Assembly: GCA_905220665.1 (NCBI GenBank)
Contig: CAJNAR010000003.1
Span: 310,001 to 374,000 of the forward strand
Length of the DNA: 64,000 nt
Source of the DNA: Albugo candida
Lineage: Eukaryota > Oomycota > Peronosporomycetes > Albuginales > Albuginaceae
Direction of reading: 5' to 3'
Positions 35,322 to 46,219 of the stretch are shown here, piece by piece; position 1 is the first letter of the stretch; each line of letters opens with the position of its first letter. The translations under genes and the position numbers were made by a program. The notes beneath the pieces are model-generated. The model had not been told where the DNA came from. It was given only the letters and a program-made list of their open reading frames with translations, and did no database searches.

Positions 35322-35472
35322 GTAAAGGTAGAATTCCTGTCAAACAGATAGTAAAAAAAAGATAGTTGATGTGGTTTCTGACGCACATTTAGTCAGGTGC
35401 GATCAATCGACCGCAATTAAATTCGGGATACATTAAGTCGATTAGTGCTTTCTCTCAAATGTACAGCGATAG

Positions 35473-36012
35473 TTAGCCGGGTGGCCAGCCTAATTTACGG
35501 CCTCCCAGTAAGTGTATATGCAGATGATACACGGACTGACATCCATCCGGACCGTCATTAATGACAATGCGAAATCCGTTTGCAAGCCCTTGATCTTGTG
35601 CAACTTTACGTGCAATATACATTAGATGTCCCAGTATCGGTTTATGACGTTCTTCTGCAGCTGAGAGTTGAGACAGTCCATCACTATCTTTAGGGATGAT
35701 CAATATATGAACTGGAGCCTGAGGATGAACATCGTGAAAAGCAAGGCACTGGTCGTCTTCAAAAACAATCTTGGCAGGAATTTCTTTCCGAATAATTTTG
35801 TCAAATATTGTGACGCTTGGTTTGCCAGTTCCGGCTAGACCAGCAGCCGCATCTGCGTTTTCTCGTTCATTAGTGTGACTGCTCATATCTTGGCCATATA
35901 ACTTGAGCGAAGTGGAGAATGCTGAATGATTTTCGAAATTGAACCGGTTACGAATACTGCGGCAACGATGCAGCGAGCTCGTCGCGTACTGAGCGAATCT
36001 AATCAGCCGCAT
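35473..36012 (-). CDS. HINT/PKCI-type histidine triad nucleotide hydrolase
   Basis: A single exon of 179 aa starts at ATG 36012. HINT proteins hydrolyse purine nucleoside phosphoramidates and acyl-adenylates. The domain begins at [17 protein letters not shown] and includes [17 protein letters not shown] and the histidine triad in [19 protein letters not shown] at the C-terminus. The first 60 residues are an extra leader, rich in Arg and Ser, with no acidic residue in the first 20 ([19 protein letters not shown]), which suggests mitochondrial import. The typical HINT1 length is about 126, matching the part after the leader. It is divergent from CLU, with 179 bases between the two starts. Confidence 0.92.
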   Translation of the reverse strand: MRLIRFAQYATSSLHRCRSIRNRFNFENHSAFSTSLKLYGQDMSSHTNERENADAAAGLAGTGKPSVTIFDKIIRKEIPAKIVFEDDQCLAFHDVHPQAPVHILIIPKDSDGLSQLSAAEERHKPILGHLMYIARKVAQDQGLANGFRIVINDGPDGCQSVYHLHIHLLGGRKLGWPPG

Positions 36013-36191
36013 GTCAAATCCGCTAAACTGCTATACTTAATATCATACTATTTTGAACCATGTCAAAGTTATCGTCACCCAGAACCAATCATACCACTTA
36101 TTCCAACACCGCATTTAACTGCTACAAAAACTTCTTAAGAAAGCCGTTCAAATTGCTTGCAGCCAATAAAGCTATCACTTTCTAAAATAGG

Positions 36192-39100
36192 ATGGGTGAA
36201 GCGAAAACCGAACAATTGGACTCAACTCCTCCTGTGTCACTGCCTTCAGCGTCACCTATGAATGAGCAAAGAGGTCTCAGTGCAGATGATGTCGATCTAC
36301 ACAAAACAATGGAGGAGCTCGAGGATCCAGGCTTTTCTCTTTATGTATTTCCACCAAATTGCACGACCGAATCAGATCGAATTCTTTTGGAGCATGTGAC
36401 AGCTGCAGATACTGTGCTTTCATTACGTCAATTGGTTGCAGAGCACCCGCAAGTCGCAGCTTACACGTGTTACCATTTAGAGGCTGATACCAACAAGGAG
36501 GGTGAGCAACAATGCATTACTTTGAATGATTTCGTTGAATTGGGGGAGTATCCAGAAATCATCGATCATGCAGAGATCAAGATGGTACTGGAGAAATACG
36601 ATGCTCGTAAAGCCCGACAGCACGTGGGACGATTTCGAGAGATGCTGATAAATCCTCCGATTCCACAAGCAGTTTTGACAGAATCCAATCAGACTACCAT
36701 TGGAAAGAAGGCACGGACCAAGTCGATGCGTTCATCACGTGATGGAAAACTGTCCACGAAGAAGAAGAAAGGCACTTTAAAGTCGGAGGATGGACTTGAG
36801 ACAAAAATTGCTACTTCTATGTCATCGCTTCATGCTGATCAAAAAGAGTCTTTATCTTATGGGAAAGCTGACATTCCAAGCAAACTACCTCAAGTGTCAG
36901 ATAAAGTCCATTCTACTCTAGATCAGATACAAATCCCTGTGCGTAACAATCTGGGTGATTACTACACGATGACAACTTCTGGAGAAGACTTGTTCAAGTC
37001 AGAGAAGAGTGCAATTGGGCATGAAGAGGACGAAGGAGATTCTAAAAGTATGATCAAATTACCGACCTGTATTCAAAGTATCGTGTTTTCCGGATTTAAC
37101 CCACCGCCAGCTTCTCGTAAGCTCATAGGTGATCTGCTCTACTTGGAAATACAAGTAGAAGGAGAAGAATCCGTGCTTCATGTGACCTGCCATGTGGACG
37201 GATTTTTCATAAACCGGTCGTCACAAGGTCACTTTGACCCAAGATTACACGAGGTTCATGACCATCGAGACCATTTGCTATTGAATGTTCTACGTCAAGC
37301 ATCCTCAGTCTTTGAGACTTCATACCAATTGGTACTATCCAGAGCATCGATGCTAGCAAAAGAAGGCCCAGCTTCCATTCAATGGATGATAGCTGCCGGT
37401 AATGATATTGGGGGAAAGTTACCATGGATTACACCCAACAATGGATCACCTGAATCGCACAAGTATGACAAGAATCGTGCTGAAGACGAATTATGCGCTT
37501 CTTATGGAATGGAAGAACGAGGAGTACTCCGTGATTGGAACGAAGAATACCAATGCTGCCGAGAGCTCCCGGCGACCACCTTGAAAGAAAAAATTGTACG
37601 AGCTAGAGTCATGTACAAGATCGTTACGGAATTTGTGGAAGCTGCTTCGCAAGGCGCGATGGCAATAGTCGAAGGACACATTCCCCCGATCAACCCCATG
37701 GATGAGCCAAATGCTCATGTCTATGTATTCAATAACATCTTCTTCTCTCTTCCAGTAGACGGAAAAAGCTCAGCTAAAGATGCTGCAAACCAAAATGATG
37801 AGGGAGGCTATTCTTCAGCGAATCGTGATTTACAAGGTGTTAAAGCTGTTAATGAAGCCGACATCAGTGGTCTCTACACACTCGCTACCGCAATTGTTGA
37901 TTATCTGGGCATCCGCGTGATAGCACAAAGTCTTATACCGGGAATCCTTCAAGGAGAGGCCGCATCCAAGCTCATTTACGGCTCAGTAGACGGAGGAAAA
38001 ACGATCGCGTTTAATCCTAAAATGCACGAACTCATGCTTAAGGCAAGCGCGAAATTGCATCTTGCTGAACGAGAAGTGCAACCGCTTGGGCTTGGATCAC
38101 CACGAACAGATTCTGAACCAACAAACACGACCAAAACCTGCAGCAATAATGGAAGTGAGGAAATCAGCAAGGGGCAAGCCGGCACAGACATCGTAAAACT
38201 GTGTGGTCCGGTCGAAGCGAAAGGTATTCTTGGTTCAGATGGGAGGATGTACGCGCTTGATTTGGTGAGAATTACTCCAAAAGACAGCACATTCTATGAA
38301 CAGGAATCAGTGAGCAATATGAATGTTGACGGCTTACATTTTCAACGTGAGGACGACACTTATGTGGCGCTGCTTCGACCTGAACTGATCAATCTTTACG
38401 TATTGTGGCGCCGCAATCAGATTCGTCGAGCCAAACGCGATGTGAGCAGCGACACGAAAAAGTTGGACTTGAAAACGTCTGACGACAAAAAGGCACTAGA
38501 AGAAGGCATCGAAAATGGTGAAGGAACAGCAGTGAAGACGAAAGATCAACAAGCCCTGGAATCTGCTAAAAGTCCGAGTGATCTGGAAAACACGAAAGAT
38601 GTGAGCTTAGCAAACACAAACGAGAATGAACCTGCTCCAATACAGTTTAACCCCAATGTATTCATGAAGTACGATGCTTGTGTTGACAAAGACCAAGCGG
38701 TAAAAGACGAGGCATTGGCAAGAGATGCAGCAGATTATCTACAGAAAGTTGTATTGCCGGCTTTTGTAGCGGATTTACGACGTGGGTCGATCTCTCCAGC
38801 GGATGGGTATTCTCTAGCGGAATTGATGCATTCGTGTGGGATAAATATGCGCTACCTTGGACGTTTGGCATCACTGATTGCGAAATCTGAGACTTCTTCG
38901 GCTAGTAACACCGCTTACTTGTCAGAATTACTGGAAACGGAGATGCTTGCTCGTGCAACTAAGCACCTGATCTGCAGTATCGTTTCTTCCGATCCCGTTA
39001 CTCGTGCTGCACCCGGTCAAGCCTTGATATGCATTCTGAATGCAATCTTTGGTGGTTGCGTGGACACCCACAGCAACAATGTTGCGTCTGAAGAAAAACA

Positions 39101-40298
39101 GACGCAAACTGAAAAGAAGATTGGGTCGAATCAAACAAGCAACGGGACGTCCACGAATGGAGTAGCAAAGCATCTTTCAGAAGAAATTGAGCAGCATCTT
39201 GATACCAGCGCAATTTGGACCAAGCTCAATGAGCACATCAAAAACCATTTCGACTTTGAACTTTCTCTATGGGGTAGCCATAACAATGACACGGCATTGA
39301 AGCGTGTGCATCCCCATGTCCTGTTGCGCCGCATATGTCAACATACGGGCCTCCGAGTTCGTAGTCGAGATTATGACTTCAAGATTGCTGCACCATTCAC
39401 AATCACTGATATCACTGGTGTTGTTCCGATTGTGAAAGACTCTCTTCCAAATCATCCTCTTCCATTAGCCAAGCAACTTCTCGAGCGTGGGCGTTTCTAT
39501 TTGAGTACCGGATCCTTAGCTTCTGCTTACGAGCTTCTTCAGGAATCATCAGCTCTACTATTTCAAGTATGTGGAGCAGCGCATGAAGATGCCGCGCTTT
39601 GCAGTTCTTCTTTGGCGACAGTTTTGTATCATGCTGGTGATGTGGCAGGCGCAATTGCTCAACAGCAACGCGCATTGGTCCTCTACACGCAACTGAATGG
39701 AATCGATTATCACGACACCATCTTTGCACATGCCAATTTGGCTCTCTTTTTGCACGCCAATAACCAGTCTGATCTTGCGGCTTTACACATGCGTCGATCT
39801 ATTTACTTACTGGAACTTTGTGCTGGCACGAATTCTCCAGAACTTGGCTCATTATACTTCAAATTGGGAATGATATGCCAAGACGCCGGTCATCTCGCTC
39901 TCGCACTCAAATGCCATCAAGAGTCTCTCCGTCGTGGTGATTCGGATTGTTTGCAGTCCGCAACGACGTATCATCAAATGGCGCTCGCGTGTGCTCTGGT
40001 GGGTGATTTTCGCGAAGCATTAAGTCATGAGAAAAAGGTATACGCCATTTACAAAGAGATTCTCGGCGAGAAGGAAACGCACACGTTGGAGTCGGCGAAA
40101 TTTATGACTCGTTTTACAGAGAAGGCGGTAGAAGGAGCTAAAGGACGTCGAGAAGTGGATGCTGCCGCTGCCGCTGATGCAATCGCAAAGCAATTGCTGC
40201 AAGAGTTGGACCAAAGCACTTGTACAGAAACGCACACGTTGGAGTCGGCGAAATTTATGACTCGTTTTACAGAGATTATTTCCAATAGAATTATTTGA
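36192..40298 (+). CDS. Clustered mitochondria protein homologue (CLU)
   Basis: An intronless frame of 1368 aa starts at ATG 36192. CLU is a cytosolic RNA-binding and TPR protein that keeps mitochondria properly distributed and is linked to translation of mitochondrial-protein mRNAs. The order fits the family: an N-terminal ubiquitin-like region (about 50-160), a basic linker (KKARTKSMRSSRDGKLSTKKKKG), the CLU domain (GDLYYLEIQ-like block, DWNEEYQCCRELP, PPINPMDEPNAHVYVFNNIFFSL), the eIF3-p135-like middle with an Asp/Lys-rich insertion, and TPR repeats near the C-terminus (GRFYLSTGSLASAYELL, AHANLALFLHANNQSDLAALH). The last about 70 residues carry a duplicated block, THTLESAKFMTRFTE, caused by a 49-bp repeat. 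Confidence 0.92.
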   Translation: MGEAKTEQLDSTPPVSLPSASPMNEQRGLSADDVDLHKTMEELEDPGFSLYVFPPNCTTESDRILLEHVTAADTVLSLRQLVAEHPQVAAYTCYHLEADTNKEGEQQCITLNDFVELGEYPEIIDHAEIKMVLEKYDARKARQHVGRFREMLINPPIPQAVLTESNQTTIGKKARTKSMRSSRDGKLSTKKKKGTLKSEDGLETKIATSMSSLHADQKESLSYGKADIPSKLPQVSDKVHSTLDQIQIPVRNNLGDYYTMTTSGEDLFKSEKSAIGHEEDEGDSKSMIKLPTCIQSIVFSGFNPPPASRKLIGDLLYLEIQVEGEESVLHVTCHVDGFFINRSSQGHFDPRLHEVHDHRDHLLLNVLRQASSVFETSYQLVLSRASMLAKEGPASIQWMIAAGNDIGGKLPWITPNNGSPESHKYDKNRAEDELCASYGMEERGVLRDWNEEYQCCRELPATTLKEKIVRARVMYKIVTEFVEAASQGAMAIVEGHIPPINPMDEPNAHVYVFNNIFFSLPVDGKSSAKDAANQNDEGGYSSANRDLQGVKAVNEADISGLYTLATAIVDYLGIRVIAQSLIPGILQGEAASKLIYGSVDGGKTIAFNPKMHELMLKASAKLHLAEREVQPLGLGSPRTDSEPTNTTKTCSNNGSEEISKGQAGTDIVKLCGPVEAKGILGSDGRMYALDLVRITPKDSTFYEQESVSNMNVDGLHFQREDDTYVALLRPELINLYVLWRRNQIRRAKRDVSSDTKKLDLKTSDDKKALEEGIENGEGTAVKTKDQQALESAKSPSDLENTKDVSLANTNENEPAPIQFNPNVFMKYDACVDKDQAVKDEALARDAADYLQKVVLPAFVADLRRGSISPADGYSLAELMHSCGINMRYLGRLASLIAKSETSSASNTAYLSELLETEMLARATKHLICSIVSSDPVTRAAPGQALICILNAIFGGCVDTHSNNVASEEKQTQTEKKIGSNQTSNGTSTNGVAKHLSEEIEQHLDTSAIWTKLNEHIKNHFDFELSLWGSHNNDTALKRVHPHVLLRRICQHTGLRVRSRDYDFKIAAPFTITDITGVVPIVKDSLPNHPLPLAKQLLERGRFYLSTGSLASAYELLQESSALLFQVCGAAHEDAALCSSSLATVLYHAGDVAGAIAQQQRALVLYTQLNGIDYHDTIFAHANLALFLHANNQSDLAALHMRRSIYLLELCAGTNSPELGSLYFKLGMICQDAGHLALALKCHQESLRRGDSDCLQSATTYHQMALACALVGDFREALSHEKKVYAIYKEILGEKETHTLESAKFMTRFTEKAVEGAKGRREVDAAAAADAIAKQLLQELDQSTCTETHTLESAKFMTRFTEIISNRII
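40074..40122 (+). repeat. First copy of a perfect 49-bp direct repeat inside CLU
   Basis: The 49 bases starting GAAACGCACACG recur exactly at 40227-40275. The offset is 153 bp, which is 51 codons, so the reading frame is kept. The intervening sequence encodes an Ala-rich stretch (DAAAAADAIAK). Confidence 0.95.
40227..40275 (+). repeat. Second copy of the 49-bp direct repeat; replaces the CLU C-terminus
   Basis: Identical to 40074-40122. Translation ends seven codons later (IISNRII and stop), so the native C-terminus of CLU may have been displaced by the duplication. Confidence 0.95.
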
Positions 40299-41398
40299 AA
40301 GTATCTATGAGCTATTTTTGTGATTTCGTAAACGTCACGGCGTCCATGCAGCGCCGATTATTGAGCTTCGGGTGAAATGAAGCGGTATTCTCATCGCAGC
40401 AAACTTTTCTGAGTCAAAATTCTTTGCCAGCCCCTCGCCGTGAGCGCGTAATATAATGCTTTCTACAAAGGAGAAGTTACAAAGTGAATGTGTAAAGCTC
40501 AGCCGAACCCCAGACGTAGTTTGTTGGCTGGGTTTTACAGATTCTTCGTTGTGCGATTAGCGCATTCTTTTGTCAGCAGAAACGTGCGGTGCGAGCGAAG
40601 AACTTCCCTAGTAAACGGCTCTGATGGTAATCACCACCACAAAGTTTTGATCAGTAGACAACTCTGAATCTAACACTTGTTGAAGCTTAGATCTAACGTC
40701 AGATTTATTGCGTTTGTGGTCTCGAACTCATCAGGATTTGATGCCCATACAGACAGCGATGGCCAGGTAAATCGATAAAGCCACGACGATTGGATTGGAA
40801 TCCATAGGTGGCATTACATTTGAAGTTAGATGTTTCTTTGCTCTGGATATTTAAGACCATTCCATTTGTAAACGACAGCACCAATGTGTTGATTGAAAAA
40901 GCGTTGAACCATCTGCGTCGATTGCTTGTTCTGATAGCTTACAAGAAGCTGACTTGAACCGATATCGTAAATACTTGTAATGACTCCACCAATTCAAAGC
41001 ATCTAAGCATTAAACATTATGCAATTCGGGGAAAGGGACATATAAATACCTCTTTCCATCTAGTTGCTAGTGCCCCTTTTTCAGCTAAAGCCACATCGTC
41101 TAGCGTCACAATATCATCCGAGGGGCGAGTATCATTTTTCTCTCTTCAATTATTCTATCATATGTGGTACGAAAGAAACAAAGATAATGCGTTCTTCTAG
41201 CAGTTGACCTACACGGTATTTGTCTCGGGTTCGAATACGTCTCCTGAGAAAGTGAATTTGAAGCAAAAGGATGTGCTGGCGTGATGACGAAAACGCAATA
41301 AAGAAAAAGACCCGGCATCCATACGGGAACACGCATCCTTTCAAGATCGTCCCAACAGAACAACAGCGCTCAAATTTATCCAATCCCAATTCTGTAAA
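40299..41398. other. Intergenic stretch between CLU and CHMP5
   Basis: About 1.1 kb. About 40550-40620 weakly resembles the repeats near 24.5 and 32.9 kb. No gene is supported; it should include the CHMP5 promoter. Confidence 0.4.
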
Positions 41399-42308
41399 AT
41401 GCATCGTATGTTTGGGCAGAAAAATGGCGACAAGCTTGATATCTCCACCGTGGCGACAAATGTCGATGGAAGAGTCGCTGTCTTGGATGAGAAAGTAACA
41501 TAAAATGATATCTGCATATATTCTTCATGCCTTAGATGTTTCGCTGGGTAGATTGCTCAATTGAATAAAGATGTAATGAAGTACAAACAGCAAGTACGCT
41601 GCTGACAATAAGTAAGGCTATTCTGATGAGATGATCCCGTAGCTAGCTAGCTCAAAGAACAATGCTTCAATCAAGCGACAAGCGATACAGGCTCTGAAAC
41701 GAAGGAAAATGTATGAGTCACAACGAGATAATCTTGTCGCACAATCTTTTAATATCGAACAAGCGAAATTTGCTCTCGAAACAAGCAAAGATACAAAGGA
41801 GACAGTGATTGCCATGAAGTATGCAAGTGCGGCCATGAGAGAAGATCAAAAAATAATCAACATTGATGAAATCGATGTCGGTCCCATTAGCTCTCTTGTC
41901 TTTCGGCATAACAGTGATTATTTATACTTCTAGTCTATTCATGATGACATGGTGGAAATGCTCGAAGATATGGATGAAATTCAAAACTCACTCGGAAGGT
42001 CTTACGGGTACGATTACTTGGATTATGAATAATACGCGTTTAACATGCATTGATTATCAATTAGGATTGGTAACGACATTGATGAATCCGAACTTGAAGC
42101 AGAATTGACTAATTTGGAAGACGAATGGGAAGAAGAAAAGCTTCAGGATGAAACTAGACAGCCTATACCAAGCTACTTGCAACCCAATTCGAAGATTACC
42201 GCTACAGAAGGTTCATCAGTCATTTCGTCAAATCCTTTACGTGCTTCTACTCGCACGATGGAAGAGACGGCATTACCGATAATGTCAGCTCATCAAATGG
42301 CGTCGTAG
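41399..42308 (+). CDS. CHMP5/Vps60-like ESCRT-III protein, 5 exons
   Basis: CDS join(41399..41494,41552..41593,41643..41876,41934..42007,42065..42308), 229 aa. CHMP5/Vps60 is a late ESCRT-III subunit that recruits Vta1/Vps4 in endosomal sorting. The MHRMFG start, the basic core KYKQQ...ALKRRKMYESQRDNL, the helix SFNIEQAKFALETSKDTKETV, the NEIQ-like block EMLEDMDEIQNSLGRSYG, and the acidic C-terminal helix DIDESELEAELTNLEDEW all match the family and its length (about 220). Each splice is GT-AG and in phase. The acceptor at 41642 was chosen because it gives the family spacing before RQAIQALK; an acceptor further down (exon from 41661) would drop six residues. The gene lies isolated between two gene-poor stretches. 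Confidence 0.88.
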
Positions 42309-44689
42309 TCGAAATGTATTATTACTAGTACAAAGCTGCTCCTAATCACAGTTTTGTTTGTTATATGAGTTTAGCTCGGGTCTACTCCAGGGGGCCATAG
42401 ATCAAAGCACTTCTTCCTTGGTATATTATTCAACCTGAAAAAGTGATTCAAAATGGAGTACTCTTCCTAAAGCACCACGCCACATAACAGTTCCATTGCT
42501 TCTATCCTTATTCTCTAGTCGCCGCAAGATCGCGGTCTTAGTTCACTAGTATACACGTATGTTTTTCAATTTAGCCGCTATATGTATCGATCCCTTGTCA
42601 GATGCCCATCATGCGGTGACGACAAGGATGAATTAGGGCACACTTGAAGATCCTGTACAGATCATTTGACTACTTGTTGTGCTAGGATGTTCCAAGTGAT
42701 AAGAAATATAGCAATGAGAATAACGAAACGCTGCCGCTTGTCTTCGAATGAAAGACAGTGTTAGTGTGGGAGCACACTATCCCTACCTGTGTACTAAACG
42801 CGACATATTTCGTACCCTATCATGTGCTGCTATTTGCGCTTATCTCCATTTTCTCTAGTTTATGCGCTTGACTTTGAATCGAATTCGTCACATGAAACGT
42901 CGCAAGTACCTTGGAGTGGAGTGCAAGATGCATGTTTAGACCAGTTGCAGAATTAATCATTTATTGTCCATCAGCGAAAACGAGGCCTCTTTATATAAAA
43001 CTGGTTATGAGCGATGCTTGAAGTCAATTAATTAATGTGCCCCATGTTGCGATACTGTGACCTACACGTCCGCTATATTACGGCTCCAGAACACAGCAGA
43101 ATAACCCTCTATGAATGGATATGCTGTGCAATATGATATGTCTTCAAACCTTTGTAAACAATTTTGCAACAAACAGTACGGCGATTGATTTCTTGTCGAC
43201 AAAGGGAAGCTTCAGTAATAGTATGCGATATTTTTAGACAAGAAGGGTCTCAAGTCTCTCGCTATGTCTAAGAATTAAAATTTTAATCTCACAATCTTCA
43301 ATTCCGGTACGAGAGTGATGGTATTCGTCGTATGATGACTTGTGACCCGTATAATCGTCCTGTATGCACGTAACGATGTGCGGATCTCGCTGTCGAAATA
43401 TTGATAGAAATGAGTGAAGTATTGAGAGCAGGCTCATCCGGACATTTCGAAATCGTTTACTGCATAAAGCATGACCGAGTGATTCATAGCGTCTGTGTCA
43501 GCATACCTTTTACGCACGTCATCCTGAGTCACTTTGCATGAAATCCCATCTTCATTCACACTTTTGTTGTGAAGACAAGGAAGAAAGTATCAAAACTGAA
43601 ATTAACAATTACATGAAGAGTGGCCAGAAGATCTAAAACCGCGTCAATTTCGCAAATATTGAAAAGAAGTACGATCATTCATAAAACACAAAAATACATA
43701 CATCAAGCTACTGAACGTAACGCTGTTGCAAATTATTGGGAATTTAAGCTATGTGAGTAACATAGTACAAAAAGCTGTTTTCTTTCATATCATCGATCAA
43801 TTCATGTTCTTTGGCTTATTCTAACGAAGTGAGCAATCAGGAGTATCAAATAACGATAGTCACTTAGACACCCATATTATCTTCTTCAAGATCCTAAACG
43901 TTATAGAGAATACATTATTACACATAGCGACTTCTTGATTATGGAGCAATGTGGTTCGTTCATTTGATAATCATGTGGCAGAAGTTCCAGTTACGACTGC
44001 TACCAAGTCTACTCAGGAAACTCGATGTGAACGTTAAGAGGATGAGATCCGTGTCAAGCTTGTGGATGGTTTGAGAGTGGTCGAGTCTTTCCGATGTCCT
44101 CACTCTTCTGTCTTGTAGTCTGCAGCTACACTGCTCCTTGATGCCTGACATACACGATGTTGAGGTTGGGAAATGTCATCATCGAGTATAAGGGCTAAAA
44201 GGTCTTTGTCCAATCCGTCAATAACAACATCATACGCATCGGAGCGTCGAGCATCAGTTTGACGGAACTTGGATTGCAATCGCTTGAGCTTTAATCCCAC
44301 TTTGATACTCTTTGGAGATGAACGTATGGTATATGAGCTTAAGGATTGAGATGATCACAATGAGCGGCGACGACGAGCAGCACTTATATGTGACCCTCAA
44401 TCGTGCGTCGCCTTCGACAAACAGATGAACTTTTCCGACTCAGGAATCGCTTTTACTTGAAGACCTGAGATCCACAATCGAAGCAAATTATCATTTCTGG
44501 CAGATAGATGACACTACCAGCATTAGCCGATGTTTAGGTTGAGATTTCATTGTGTGCAATATGCGTTCACATCCCGCCGCATGCACACAAAACTTCGCCG
44601 CATGACTTTATACGTTGACTTTGATCAAATCGTGACACATTCCTTTATATATGGGACAGCATAATACTCGTGAAACTAGTGGAAGACGA
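42309..44689. other. Gene-poor stretch with a segment duplicated near 50 kb
   Basis: No gene is supported. The right part (about 44200-44690) is a diverged direct copy of about 50090-50560. One 66-codon frame on the minus strand (44100-44300) falls in the duplicated part but has no recognisable motif. Confidence 0.45.
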
Positions 44690-44720
44690 CTATCTTGGGT
44701 CCGATTCCGTGACGTCAATG
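44200..44720. repeat. First copy of a diverged segmental duplication (~0.5 kb)
   Basis: It shares ordered words with about 50090-50560: GTCGAGCATC followed by TTTGACGGAA, TTGAGATGATCACAATGAG, TTCTGGCAGATAGATGA followed by ACTACCAG, and GGAAGACGACTA. Order and orientation are the same, so it is a direct repeat. The right end runs into the importin-alpha pseudogene. Confidence 0.7.
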
Positions 44721-46219
44721 TCGGTGCGTAACCAGCACACAGCTTCCATCCACAGAGTGAGATAAGACTCTACCGAGTGTGACAAGATGCATAATCTGCT
44801 CATCGGTGCCTCCTGAAGTTGCTTCGAGACAGCCCAAGCTGCTTCTTTCTGGCTATCGGATTCAGCTGTAGATAAGAGTCGGATCAAAGCAGGAAATATG
44901 TCCTCATCCACGACGGCTTGAATCTGAGCTTGATTGCCGGCAGTGATATTCGAAAGTGTCCAGCATGTTTCTTTACAAAAAGCGCGTCTTGGATTCTCCA
45001 AAAGTGCCCGGAGGCATCGTAGTGCGGAGAAATTGATAATTATCTGACCAAACGAGTAAGTCACCATCCAATCATTTCGATTGTGAGATCCGTACATGAG
45101 TCTGGACATCATCTCGCGTCACGATATTTCCCACAGTTCGAAGTGCTGGTGTTTGTACCAAGCTTGAAGGGTACATCAATAGCTCCACCATACGTCGACA
45201 TATTCCAGCCTCCACGACCGCTTGTATCTTTTCGTTGGATCCATCCGACAGATATGAGAGTGCCCAACAAGCATCCGTCGATACTTCTTCATCTTGTGTG
45301 TACAGCAATTGGCCAAGTGCTCGGAAGGGCAGGCGCAACCAACGAGAATTCCGGCTGAGGTTTTCCCCGACAAAAATTCGATAGAGTCCAAGTGGCATTA
45401 CGAAGCATAGACAGCTTCGATTGCTCTGTGAGCTGATGTAATAATGGCTGAAGAGCTCCACATTTCAAGACCATATCCCGACAGTCCACAGAATCCCCAG
45501 CGATATTTCCCAGAGCCCAGACAGCTTGCTCACGGACGTCATCATTCGGTGTGACTAGTAGCTGACAGAAAATTGGCACAGCTCCAAAGCGAATGACCAC
45601 TTCTGTATCATCGGGTGTTCCAGACGCGGTATTTGTCAGTGCCCACGCAGCCTCAAATTGGAGCAAAAGTACATCTTCTCGATTTAAACCTCGATTAATA
45701 ATGGCACTACTCCTGTTTGAATGACTTCCTTGATTGGAGGATTGCGTTCTATGTAGATTGAGAAGGCAATAGTCATTCACAACTTTGTAAAGCCCACATA
45801 CCAATCGATAAAAGCTTCCGGAACTTTGTAACCGCATTGAGTTGTGTTGTTACGTCTTGTGCATGAACATCTGTTAACATTTGTGGGAGTTCATCCAAGT
45901 AGATGAAAAGAGAGAGGGTATGCATAAGATCGAGTTATATGATGAGACAGTGAATACCAGCCCGCTTCTGTAAGTGTATTTGGGCTATCCTCGGCGACCG
46001 ATGAAGCGAATCTGCTTCTCCCTACGCGATGAACTGTTAGATGGATGATTTATATGATAGAGTTAAATGTTGGGATACCATGCGTCGTCGTTGCTTGATA
46101 CGATCCTCTTTTATTGTTTTGCGGATCTGCACAGTCGTTTCAGATCATCGACGTCGTAATTCATCGGCATCGATTCCTTTCTTGAAAAGTTTTTTGCGGT
46201 CGGATGCGCGTAATGTCAT
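44690..46219 (-). pseudogene. Importin subunit alpha (karyopherin alpha) pseudogene
   Basis: Homology to importin alpha, the adaptor that binds nuclear localisation signals, runs from an IBB domain (ATG 46219, LRASDRKKLFKKGIDADELRRR) through Armadillo repeats ([63 protein letters not shown]). Lesions visible: an in-frame TGA at 46145-46147 inside the IBB; a frame change near 45684-45690 before FEAAWAL; another near 45312-45325 between ALP and [12 protein letters not shown]; another near 44823-44827 ([12 protein letters not shown]); and loss of the last ARM repeats and C-terminus. Intron remnants at their expected places (for example GTACGG...GGTCAG after DDVQTH) show it derives from a genomic copy, not an mRNA. 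Assembly error is the only alternative, and four independent breaks make it unlikely. Confidence 0.82.
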
